Positions 5,210 through 10,902 of a stretch of 10,902 nt of DNA are shown one piece after another. The position numbers and the translations under genes were made by a program. The stretch is from an uncultured cyanobacterium (lineage in GTDB: Bacteria > Cyanobacteriota > Cyanobacteriia > PCC-6307 > Cyanobiaceae). The DNA is taken from the NCBI GenBank assembly GCA_903934745.1, contig CAIZOZ010000024.1, positions 1-10,902 of the forward strand, written 5' to 3'. Each line of letters opens with the position of its first letter. The first letter of the stretch is position 1. The notes under the pieces are model-generated. The model saw nothing but the letters and a program-made list of their open reading frames with translations. It made no database searches and had not been told where the DNA came from.

Positions 5210-5860
5210 TCAGGGATGGGCATGGGGGACAGCTTCGATCAGCTCCACATGTTCCTGTTCATTGGGATCGTTGCGGCTGACGATCGCCACGGCAGCTTCA
5301 CTGGCGCTGAGATTGGTGGGTTGATGGGGCAGGCCAGCGGGTATGTAGAGGAAATCACCGGCATGATTTACAATTGAATATTGCAATTTTTCGCCATAGC
5401 GAGTCAGCACTGTGCCTTGGATGATGTAGATCGCTGATTCCGAGCCAATGTGGCGATGGGCCTTGGCACTGGCTCCCGCAGGAATCACAACGCGATTGAG
5501 CGATAACGCCTTGGCACCGCTGTTGGCGCCTGAGATGCCTACGAATTGCTGAAGTTGTTGCTTGCTGACGCTGTTGGAGCTGGGGCGGATCGTGATGATG
5601 CCGCCTTGGCCAGGCTGGCCGATCACGGTGTCAGCCTCAACCCGCAGCGGCCAGCACAGCGCCGTCGCCAGGGCCAGGCCTGGGCCGAGGCTGGCGGCAG
5701 CAATCGCCGGCATCAACAGGGTCTGGGGAAGAGGCAGCAGCAGGGAACAGACCAGCGACAGCACGAAGGGCGGGAACTCCAGCAGACGCTCCAGCCTTGG
5801 AAGGCGCAGGGCGGGGGAATCGATCACGGGGAAAGCGGCGCGTTTCAATCGAGTCAGCAT
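5210..5860 (-). CDS. Exported or membrane-anchored cupin-domain protein
   Basis: 216 residues if started at ATG 5858-5860, which has a GGG-rich stretch about 10 bases upstream. The cupin fold is clear. Motif 1 is P-A-G-A-S-A-K-A-H-R-H-I-G-S-E (127-141), with metal ligands H135, H137 and E141. Motif 2 is G-D-F-L-Y-I-P-A-G-L-P-H-Q-P-T-N (168-183), an exact G(x5)PxG(x2)H(x3)N match with ligand H179. Before it are two hydrophobic stretches (about residues 30-50 and 52-70) ending L-R-V-E-A, a plausible signal-peptidase site, with basic residues ahead. A start at ATG 5711-5713 would give a 167-residue protein with a compact signal-like N-terminus but no basic residue. Either way export to the periplasm or membrane anchoring is likely. 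The substrate is unknown. The gene is divergent from the J-domain gene. Confidence 0.75.
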   Translation of the reverse strand: MLTRLKRAAFPVIDSPALRLPRLERLLEFPPFVLSLVCSLLLPLPQTLLMPAIAAASLGPGLALATALCWPLRVEADTVIGQPGQGGIITIRPSSNSVSKQQLQQFVGISGANSGAKALSLNRVVIPAGASAKAHRHIGSESAIYIIQGTVLTRYGEKLQYSIVNHAGDFLYIPAGLPHQPTNLSASEAAVAIVSRNDPNEQEHVELIEAVPHAHP

Positions 5861-5989
5861 GAAGCGCCGCCCTTTGTGGGTGCCCATCGACAGGCGACGG
5901 CGCGTGCTGTCAGCCGAGCGCCTCCAGACGGTGTTGCCGCTCACCGGTGGCCAAGCGGATGATGCAGGAAACTGGAGCAACGAACCGTG

Positions 5990-6388
5990 ATGGCGATGCC
6001 CCAGACCAAACAAGAGCGGCCACTGCCGTTGGTGGTCACCAGATCCGCAGCCGAGGAGCCGAGCTCCGCTTCGGAGCAGGCCAGCGAGGAGCGCAGGGGA
6101 TTCGGCGGCGGCGTTGGCAAAACCTCCCGCCGCAAGGGCGGCAAGAAGCGCAGCCCCGCCCTGAGCAAGGCCGATTGGGGGCCCTTGGGCAAACATCCCG
6201 ACCTTGAGGCGATCGTGGCCAGGCAGCGCCTGCACCTGCCGCTCTCGGGCCGGATCACCGAGGGGGCCGTGACGCGGGCCTGGAAAAACGCCGCTGGAGA
6301 ACATCACCCCGATCGCGGTGGCCAACATGACACCATGCAACTCGTGAACGGAGCGCGCGATCTGCTGCTGGGCCGGGGTGTGGACTGA
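5990..6388 (+). CDS. Small J-domain-like protein (HPD motif)
   Basis: 132 residues from ATG 5990; GTG 5987 and ATG 5996 are alternatives, and GGAG at 5974-5977 fits the first two. The N-terminal half is charged and low in complexity (Ser/Glu-rich, then a basic S-R-R-K-G-G-K-K-R stretch). The C-terminal 45 residues resemble a J domain. A helix T-E-G-A-V-T-R-A-W-K-N-A-A-G-E leads to H105-H106-P107-D108-R-G-G, and then H-D-T-M-Q-L-V-N-G-A-R-D-L-L-L resembles helix III. The HPD tripeptide is what J proteins use to stimulate Hsp70 (DnaK) ATPase. Helix I is poorly recognisable, and there are no G/F or zinc-finger regions, so this would be a class C-type co-chaperone or a relic. The GMC gene follows on the same strand and in the same frame after 81 bp. 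Confidence 0.72.
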   Translation: MAMPQTKQERPLPLVVTRSAAEEPSSASEQASEERRGFGGGVGKTSRRKGGKKRSPALSKADWGPLGKHPDLEAIVARQRLHLPLSGRITEGAVTRAWKNAAGEHHPDRGGQHDTMQLVNGARDLLLGRGVD

Positions 6389-6469
6389 GGCAAGGCGGAA
6401 CGGCAGCCGCTCGGATCAGCCCGTTGCGTTGGTGGCTCTGATGCCAAGCGTGGCTCGGCTGCCAGGGCC

Positions 6470-8236
6470 TTGCATGCTCAATCCTTGCCAGCCCATCGCC
6501 GCCCAGACCTCCCAGGCTTGCCGCTGTTGACTGAGACCGCTCCGATCGACAACGCCGCTTATCCCGATGGCACGGCTGTTGATGACACGGCTGTTGATGA
6601 CACAGCTGTTGATGCTGTCGTCGTGGGTGCTGGGGCCAACGGCAGTGTGGCGGCCATGGTGCTGGCCGAATCGGGCCTGCGGGTGCTGCTGCTGGAGGCC
6701 GGGCCCGAACTGACGCCCGCCCAGGTCCGCAGCAATGAACCGATCGACAGCCTGCGGCGGCTTGCCCATCTCGCCGGCGGTCGCCATCGCAGCCAGGCCA
6801 ACCATCCCGGCTACTGGAAGCACAAGCCGGAGCTGTTCATCGATGAGCGGCTCAATCCCTACACCACGCCCCCCAGTCAGCCGTTTCTGTGGACCCGCGG
6901 CCGCCAGGTGGGCGGCAAAAGCCTCACCTGGGGTGGCATCACCCTGCGGCTGTCGCCGACGGAATTCCGCGCCGGTGAGCTGGACGGCCATGGACCTTGC
7001 TGGCCGATCGGCAGTGCCGAGCTGGCTCCGTTCTACGGGCGGCTTGAGCGCCTGCTCGGCATCCATGGCCATGCCGATGGCTTGCCCCAGCTCCCCGATG
7101 GGGAGTTCCTGCCGCCCTTGCCCCTCACCCCTGGTGAAGCCCATCTGCAGCGTGCCATCGGCCAGGAGCTGGAGCTGCCGCTGATCCATTCGCGTGGCTT
7201 TGCCTTGCCCCGGCCTACGGCCAGCCAACCGTGGCCCCGCTCCAGTGCCCAGGGGGTGACCTTGGCCCGAGCGTTGGCCACCGGCAGGGTGCGGTTGCGC
7301 GCCAACGCCCAGGTGAGCCATCTGCAGATGAAGCCTGGTGAGGATCGAGCTGAGGCCGTGGTGCTGATCGATACCCGCAGCGGCCGGATGGAGCGGGTGG
7401 CGGCTCCGCTGGTGGTGCTCTGCGCCTCCACGATCGAGTCGGTGCGAATCCTGCTCAATTCGCAGGAGGGCCGCCAGAGCGGTGGCCTGATCGATCCCTC
7501 CGGCTGCCTGGGGCACTACCTGATGGATCACATCTCCACCTGCCGCTTCTTCTCAATTCCCGGCATCGCCAGGCCCCAGGGGCCGGTTGAGCTATCTGGG
7601 GCCGGTAGCTGCTTCATCCCCAACACGGTGAACCTGCGGGGTAACGACGGCCTTGGCTTTCAGCGCGGCTATGGGATCTGGACGGCTCTGCAGCGCTTTG
7701 ACCCACCGCGGCCCCTGCAACGCCGTCCCGAGGAGGCCGTGGGTTTTCTGATTGCCCATGGCGAAGTGCTGCCCGACGCCAGCAATCGCATCAGCCTTGA
7801 TCCCGAGGTGCGTGATGCCTGGGGACTGGCGGTGCCCCATATCAGCTGCCGCTGGGGTCCCAATGAAAGCGCCATGGTGGCCCACATGCACGGCCGCATG
7901 CAGGCCGTGGTGGCCGCTGGCGGCGGCACGATCCGGCCACTGGAAGAGTTGTTCAGATTGCCGCTGCTGGAACCGCTGATTCTGCGCACGGCGGCGGTGC
8001 GGCCGGAGGTCCCTCCGCCTGGCTACTACATCCATGAGTTGGGCGGAGCCCGCATGGCGAGCGATCGGGCCGGCGGCGTCGTTGACGCCTGGAACCGCTG
8101 CTGGGGGGCACGCAACGTGCTGGTCACCGATGGCGCCTGCTGGCCGAGTGCTGGCTGGCAGAGTCCGACACTGACCGAGATGGCCGTGACCTGGCGCGCC
8201 TGTGCGGCCGCTGCGGCTGGCTGGGGCGGTGAATGA
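6470..8236 (+). CDS. GMC-type FAD-dependent oxidoreductase
   Basis: 588 residues. The FAD-binding Rossmann motif is V-V-V-G-A-G-A-N-G (50-58), with E77 closing the second strand (L-L-L-E-A-G). R-G-R-Q-V-G-G-K-S-L-T-W-G-G (about 144-157) is the second FAD contact, and the GMC C-terminal region starts at H-E-L-G-G-A-R-M-A (522-530). In GMC enzymes such as pyranose 2-oxidase a His/Asn pair activates the substrate hydroxyl. H522 fits the His, but the Asn of the usual N-P-T-L-T is Ser (S565-P-T-L-T), a one-base change (AGT at 8162-8164). The substrate is probably a sugar or alcohol but unknown. No ATG or GTG precedes the Rossmann motif in this frame after the upstream stop, so TTG 6470 is the likely start. 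Residues 35-48 are a T-A-V-D-D repeat. The downstream terminator at 8408-8435 may end its transcript. Confidence 0.85.
   Translation: MHAQSLPAHRRPDLPGLPLLTETAPIDNAAYPDGTAVDDTAVDDTAVDAVVVGAGANGSVAAMVLAESGLRVLLLEAGPELTPAQVRSNEPIDSLRRLAHLAGGRHRSQANHPGYWKHKPELFIDERLNPYTTPPSQPFLWTRGRQVGGKSLTWGGITLRLSPTEFRAGELDGHGPCWPIGSAELAPFYGRLERLLGIHGHADGLPQLPDGEFLPPLPLTPGEAHLQRAIGQELELPLIHSRGFALPRPTASQPWPRSSAQGVTLARALATGRVRLRANAQVSHLQMKPGEDRAEAVVLIDTRSGRMERVAAPLVVLCASTIESVRILLNSQEGRQSGGLIDPSGCLGHYLMDHISTCRFFSIPGIARPQGPVELSGAGSCFIPNTVNLRGNDGLGFQRGYGIWTALQRFDPPRPLQRRPEEAVGFLIAHGEVLPDASNRISLDPEVRDAWGLAVPHISCRWGPNESAMVAHMHGRMQAVVAAGGGTIRPLEELFRLPLLEPLILRTAAVRPEVPPPGYYIHELGGARMASDRAGGVVDAWNRCWGARNVLVTDGACWPSAGWQSPTLTEMAVTWRACAAAAAGWGGE
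6572..6616. repeat. Three 15-bp tandem repeats at the 5' end of the GMC gene
   Basis: Units at 6572-6586 and 6587-6601 are identical (ACGGCTGTTGATGAC). The third, 6602-6616, differs at two positions. They encode T-A-V-D-D, T-A-V-D-D, T-A-V-D-A just ahead of the FAD-binding strand. Period and frame-keeping match the repeats at DUF305 and pirin. Confidence 0.92.
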
Positions 8237-8360
8237 CAAGCCAGGCCGCCAATCCGTTGGCTCACTGACCAGGGGACCCATGGACGCGCTTACGGTCAGC
8301 TTTTGCCCATTTAGATCTCAGCTGGTGTCAACGACCACAGTTCACGCCAGTCGCCCTACG

Positions 8361-8435
8361 CATAATGGTGGAGCGACCTTTCACAGGGTCGGGCAAGGGA
8401 GAATAAGGCGAGGGTTGGCCCCCTCGCTTTTTTTT
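8361..8435 (+). ncRNA. Candidate short RNA ending in a strong terminator
   Basis: CATAAT (8361-8366) resembles a -10 box, with only a weak TTCACG at 8341-8346 upstream at a short 14-bp spacing. A start near 8373 would give an RNA of about 63 nt. It would fold into a small hairpin (CGACC 8374-8378 with GGTCG 8387-8391), a single-stranded purine-rich segment (GGGCAAGGGAGAATAA), then the terminator. It does not resemble Yfr1 (no CTCCTCACAC element) or any other small RNA I know. The alternative is that the stretch is just the 3' untranslated end of the GMC mRNA. Confidence 0.3.
8408..8435 (+). terminator. Strong intrinsic terminator
   Basis: GCGAGGG (8408-8414) pairs perfectly with CCCTCGC (8421-8427) around a 6-nt loop and is followed by eight T (8428-8435). 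Orientation is plus, 170 bp after the GMC stop. This is the best terminator in the window. Confidence 0.9.
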
Positions 8436-8574
8436 GGCCGCCCTCAACCTCAGGCTCAGCCGCCATACCCAGCCACACCAACCAGTCCAGACTATCCAGT
8501 CCGCGACACATGTCAGCACTCACCTGGGCGGCCAAGCCGCGCCCGAGGCTCGAACTAATCGCCGGGCCGCAGGA

Positions 8575-8745
8575 TCAAGGTCTGCTTCTCTGCTGAATCG
8601 CTGAATCCCTCGGTCTCAGACTCCACGCAGCCAGCGCCACCAGCGATGGCGATGCGTTCAACAGGCTCCAGCAAGCGCCCAGCACGGTGGTGTACTCCAG
8701 CCAGATCCAGGGCGGAAACTGAACATAAAGTTCGCTTGTCTCCAC
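8575..8745 (-). CDS. Possible small protein with one hydrophobic helix
   Basis: A 56-residue frame from GTG 8743-8745, starting 16 bp after the stop of the next gene upstream on the same strand. It reads Y-V-Q-F-P-P-W-I-W-L-E-Y-T-T-V-L-G (7-23), then a hydrophobic helix-like stretch to A-L-A-A-W (41) and a short basic tail. The first 41 codons prefer G/C at third positions, as the neighbours do. The last 15 include three AGA codons, while another frame there looks better, so an old frameshift near 8620 is possible. No Shine-Dalgarno is seen. I recognise no family. Tight spacing and composition are the only support. Confidence 0.33.
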   Translation of the reverse strand: METSELYVQFPPWIWLEYTTVLGACWSLLNASPSLVALAAWSLRPRDSAIQQRSRP

Positions 8746-8761
8746 GGCGAGCCGCTGCTGC

Positions 8762-9016
8762 TCACGGCAGGCGGGTCAGCACGTGGAACCGTCGCAGCCA
8801 CTGATTGACCCGTCGCCGCAGTCGCGGCGGCACCTCCTGCACCAGTTGGCCCAACTCCCGCGCCGCCAACCGATGCAGGCAGCGCACATCCACCGACCAC
8901 AGCGCCTCCGCCTCGCGGATCAGCCGCGCCCAGCTTCGGGCCGCCTGCCAGCGGCGCAGGCCTGGCCCCGGCGAGTCGCCAGGTGGCAAGGAATGGGCTG
9001 GAGAGCTGGGAACCAT
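8762..9016 (-). CDS. Small basic hypothetical protein
   Basis: 84 residues from ATG 9014-9016. After a Pro/Ser-rich start (1-20) it becomes a dense run of amphipathic helices: R-R-W-Q-A-A-R-S-W-A-R-L-I-R-E-A-E-A-L-W (21-40), then V-D-V-R-C-L-H-R-L-A-A-R-E-L-G-Q-L (42-58). The tail is Arg-rich, P-P-R-L-R-R-R-V-N-Q-W-L-R-R-F-H (63-78). The non-repetitive, helix-like sequence argues for a real gene, although a longer frame upstream is open. There is no signal peptide, membrane segment or motif I can name. It lies 125 bp downstream of the exonuclease on the same strand. The positive charge would suit nucleic-acid or membrane-surface binding, but that is guesswork. Confidence 0.55.
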   Translation of the reverse strand: MVPSSPAHSLPPGDSPGPGLRRWQAARSWARLIREAEALWSVDVRCLHRLAARELGQLVQEVPPRLRRRVNQWLRRFHVLTRLP

Positions 9017-9141
9017 GGGCCTAGGCACCCTTCGACACGCTGCAGCCTGGCCAAAATCTGCCTGTGCTGCCACCAATTCCCACGTCGCGGCGCCGATCGG
9101 CGGAGATTTCCACCAATTGAGGGCATTCAGGCTCAGGGCGT

Positions 9142-10206
9142 TCAGGCCGTGCGCGGCAGCTCCCCGTCCAACCGCTCCACCGCTTCGACCGCAAACGAGA
9201 GCGATTCCACCTCCCGATCGCTCAGGCGCCGGCACCAGGAGCCACGCACCGGTTCATTCCAGCGGAAGCCAGCCTCCTTGGCGCGATGGCGCTCGGCATA
9301 GCCAAGACAGGCTCGATAGAGGCGGCGCGGCTCCAGGGCCAACTGCAGCAGCAGCTCCAGATCGGGCGACCGTTCCAACACCTGAATCAGATAGATGCAG
9401 TCGGTGAGCGCTCGATGGGCCGCCCAGACCGGGATGCCATAGGCCAGGGCCAGATCCCGCACCGATGGTGTGGCCCGCAGCTGGCGTTCGGCTGGCCAGC
9501 GGATGTCCTCCATCGAGCAGATCCAGGGTTTGGACAGAGTTGGGAGGGGGGCCTGGCCGAACCACTGACGATCGAAGTTGGCGTTATGGGCCAGCACGGC
9601 ATCCGCCGCTGCCACCATGGCCTCGAAACAGGCCAGGCCGGCCTGCCAGGGCTGGCTGAGCCGACTCACGGCCGCCGGGATGCCATTGATCGGTTCCGCC
9701 GGATTGCTGGGGCAGGGCAGCAGGAAGGACACCTGCATCAGCACCGCCCGGCTGGGCACATGAAACAGCACGGCCCCCACCTCGATGCATTGCCCTTGGT
9801 CGCGGCTGAGCGCGGTGGTTTCGGTGTCGAGCACCAGCAGCCGTTCCGGGCAACTCGGCAGGGCCCGGGTTTTGGCCCCGGCCAGCCCCGACAGGCTGAC
9901 CACAGGTTCGGCCTGCACCGCGGCTGGCGGCCGATCCGCCTGGGGTAACGCTGGCGCTGGGATCTCCGTCTCGGTTTCTGCCCCTGGGGCAGGGGTGACG
10001 GCGGTGAGTGCCACTGGGGCGCGAGCCGGCAGCCCCTGCAGCCCGTTGGCTGGCACCGTTGCGATTGGCAGGATCGCGGCAGGCAGTGGCGCGGCAAGCC
10101 GTGTCGGATCGGAGGCCGGACTGGCCTCCTGATCCGGAGTGATGCTGGCCTTGGTGTTGAAGGTGAGCAGATCAGTCTGCTCCCAGAAGCTGGGTTGCTC
10201 CGTCAT
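9142..10206 (-). CDS. DnaQ-like DEDDh 3'-5' exonuclease with long N-terminal linker
   Basis: 354 residues from ATG 10204-10206. Residues 1-110 are a Pro/Ala-rich, probably disordered extension. The exonuclease domain follows. ExoI is L-L-V-L-D-T-E-T-T (123-131, metal ligands D127 and E129), with E142-V-G-A-V close behind. ExoII is A-H-N-A-N-F-D-R-Q (206-214, D212), and ExoIIIe is H264-R-A-L-T-D269, which places it in the DEDDh group with DnaQ and RNase T. The enzyme should remove nucleotides from DNA or RNA 3' ends using two metal ions. It lacks polymerase domains, so it may be a proofreading-like or repair nuclease; the true substrate is open. The C-terminal 60 residues (A-K-E-A-G-F-R-W-N, then W-C-R-R-L) form an accessory segment I do not recognise. 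An upstream ATG would add 16 residues. The gene is divergent from the peroxiredoxin gene (96-bp gap). Confidence 0.88.
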   Translation of the reverse strand: MTEQPSFWEQTDLLTFNTKASITPDQEASPASDPTRLAAPLPAAILPIATVPANGLQGLPARAPVALTAVTPAPGAETETEIPAPALPQADRPPAAVQAEPVVSLSGLAGAKTRALPSCPERLLVLDTETTALSRDQGQCIEVGAVLFHVPSRAVLMQVSFLLPCPSNPAEPINGIPAAVSRLSQPWQAGLACFEAMVAAADAVLAHNANFDRQWFGQAPLPTLSKPWICSMEDIRWPAERQLRATPSVRDLALAYGIPVWAAHRALTDCIYLIQVLERSPDLELLLQLALEPRRLYRACLGYAERHRAKEAGFRWNEPVRGSWCRRLSDREVESLSFAVEAVERLDGELPRTA

Positions 10207-10302
10207 GGCCCACCGCTGAACACCTCCCATGGTCCCAGCTCGGGCAAGCCGCAAACAACAGCGCTGGCCTCTCCTTAGGGTTAGTTATCTGTTGTGCGTG
10301 CC

Positions 10303-10782
10303 ATGCCCAATCCCCTTGTCAGCGGTGATCGCGCTCCCCTGATCAGCCTGGCCGATGCCCATGGGGTTGAACGACGCAGCGAGGCCCTGGCCGGCCAGGC
10401 CCTCGTGCTGTTCTTTTATCCGAAAGACGACACCCCCGGCTGCACGATGGAGGCCTGTGCCTTCCGGGACAGCTACGCCGATCTGCAGGCGCTGGGGGCT
10501 GAGGTCTGGGGGGTGAGCGGCGATGACGCCAGGAGTCATCAGCGTTTTGCGGCCAAACACCAACTGCCCTTTCCCCTGCTGGTGGATAAGGGCAACACCC
10601 TGCGCAAGGCCTTCGGGGTGCCCGCTGTGCTCGGGCTGCTGCCGGGTCGGGTCACCTACGTGATCGACGGCGCCGGCGTGATTCGCCATGTGTTCAACAA
10701 CCTGCTGGATGGGCCGGCCCATCGCCGCGAGGCCCTGGCGGTGCTGCGGCAGCTGCGGGATGAAGCGGGTACGGATGGCTGA
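10303..10782 (+). CDS. bcp: Peroxiredoxin, BCP/PrxQ type
   Basis: 159 residues, the usual BCP length. The active site is F-Y-P-K-D-D-T-P-G-C-T-M-E-A-C (38-52). C47 is the peroxidatic cysteine in the P-x-x-x-T-x-x-C motif, and C52, five residues on, is the resolving cysteine of the alpha-type BCP/PrxQ disulfide. W-G-V-S-G-D (70-75) and F-P-L-L-V-D (93-98) are typical. The enzyme reduces hydrogen peroxide and organic peroxides, regenerated by thioredoxin, in the cytoplasm. ATG 10303 was chosen over GTG 10294 because family members begin near this point. A 7-bp inverted repeat (10255-10261 with 10289-10295) frames the presumed promoter in the short divergent gap. The stop overlaps the next gene by 8 bp, so the two are co-transcribed and probably translationally coupled. 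The PrxQ assignment is firm. Confidence 0.93.
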   Translation: MPNPLVSGDRAPLISLADAHGVERRSEALAGQALVLFFYPKDDTPGCTMEACAFRDSYADLQALGAEVWGVSGDDARSHQRFAAKHQLPFPLLVDKGNTLRKAFGVPAVLGLLPGRVTYVIDGAGVIRHVFNNLLDGPAHRREALAVLRQLRDEAGTDG

Positions 10783-10902
10783 AACCACGGACTGGTTTCA
10801 ACGGGGTCCGCTCTGGTGTCTTGAACCGGCCAACGCTGACCTCCATGGCCCGGGCCGTGCCGACCGGCTGGAGTTCATCGGCGGCAGCTACCTCGCCGCC
10901 AC
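10775..10902 (+). CDS. N-terminal fragment, probably DUF1350 family (alpha/beta-hydrolase-like)
   Basis: Starts at ATG 10775-10777, overlapping the peroxiredoxin stop by 8 bp, and runs off the window after 42 complete codons. The readable part has W-F-Q-R-G-P-L-W-C-L-E-P (7-18), a variable stretch, then R-L-E-F-I-G-G-S-Y-L-A-A (31-42). In cyanobacterial DUF1350 proteins a similar early W plus a strand followed by F-x-G-G-A/S-x-x-A introduces a hydrolase-like fold; that is the basis of this tentative call. The overlap with bcp suggests shared expression. Function is unknown. Confidence 0.45.
   Translation, partial: MAETTDWFQRGPLWCLEPANADLHGPGRADRLEFIGGSYLAA

Larger units (their letters stand above)
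8237..8574. other. Gene-poor stretch between GMC and the minus-strand small genes
   Basis: Apart from the terminator and possible short RNA at 8361-8435, I see no convincing gene. Open frames here are short and have no recognisable content. A GC-rich inverted repeat (GGGCG 8526-8530 with CGCCC 8540-8544) could be a transcript end for the minus-strand genes but lacks a T-tract. Confidence 0.5.

Noticed and set aside
6063..6077. GCTCCG/CGGAGC hairpin inside the J-domain gene
   Set aside because: A 6-bp stem with a 3-nt loop inside coding sequence is expected by chance at this GC content.
6416..7531. A 371-codon minus-strand frame opposite the GMC gene
   Set aside because: Q/G/A-rich with no motif; the GMC frame has a full FAD-binding signature. 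Its S-x-I-N-S repeat is the reverse reading of the T-A-V-D-D repeat.
8535..8575. TTCGAGCC on the minus strand, resembling a tRNA T-loop
   Set aside because: The flanking five bases do not pair (ATTAG against CTCGG) and no acceptor, D or anticodon arms can be placed around it.
8658..8900. An 80-codon minus-strand frame overlapping the small genes
   Set aside because: G/A/V/S-rich product. The overlapping 84-residue frame has a far more protein-like sequence, and this one overlaps it out of frame.

Overview
The window looks like chromosomal DNA from a GC-rich picocyanobacterium (Cyanobium or freshwater Synechococcus type). Evidence for this: a 47-residue high-light-inducible protein (Hli) with the chlorophyll-binding E-T-W-N-G-R segment; three exact HIP1 octamers (GCGATCGC) within about 620 bp; few Shine-Dalgarno sequences; and a compact set of metabolic and stress genes typical of these genomes. 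I see no phage genes, transposase, integrase, CRISPR array, tRNA or rRNA.

Layout, left to right. (1) 1-180: the 3' end of a DUF305 gene. Its stop codon lies inside an array of 15-bp repeats, which is followed by a hairpin. (2) 181-762: a long gap with the repeat array, a 12-C homopolymer and a foldable stretch just before the next gene. (3) 763-1671: a CDF cation efflux transporter similar to FieF/YiiP (+). (4) 1831-1974: hli (-), with a strong terminator at 1762-1791. (5) 2146-4317: three minus-strand genes forming a likely operon, in transcription order pirin, the RNA 2',3'-cyclic phosphodiesterase ThpR, and a DUF938 methyltransferase. The last two overlap by ATGA. (6) 4418-5032 (+): an unrecognised HExxH protein with a tail of 12-bp (tetrapeptide) repeats. 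(7) 5210-5860 (-): an exported or membrane-anchored cupin. (8) 5990-6388 (+): a small J-domain-like protein, followed by a GMC-type FAD oxidoreductase at 6470-8236 (+) that apparently starts at TTG. (9) 8237-8574: a gap with a strong intrinsic terminator and perhaps a short RNA. (10) 8575-10206 (-): a DnaQ-like DEDDh exonuclease followed downstream by one or two small unrecognised proteins. (11) 10303-10902 (+): a BCP-type peroxiredoxin overlapping the start of a gene that resembles DUF1350 hydrolase-like proteins and runs off the window.

No single pathway links the genes. Several fit oxidative, light or metal stress: Hli, the peroxiredoxin, CDF efflux, pirin and the cupin. The most unusual signal is a recurring one. 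Short 12- or 15-bp direct repeats, always a multiple of three, sit at the ends of several unrelated genes: the 3' end of DUF305, the C-terminus of pirin, both ends of the HExxH gene, and the N-terminus of the GMC oxidoreductase. At DUF305, pirin and the HExxH tail they encode similar ASR/ANR-rich peptides. This looks like a repeat class that expands in frame at gene ends. It is the main candidate here for something undescribed.
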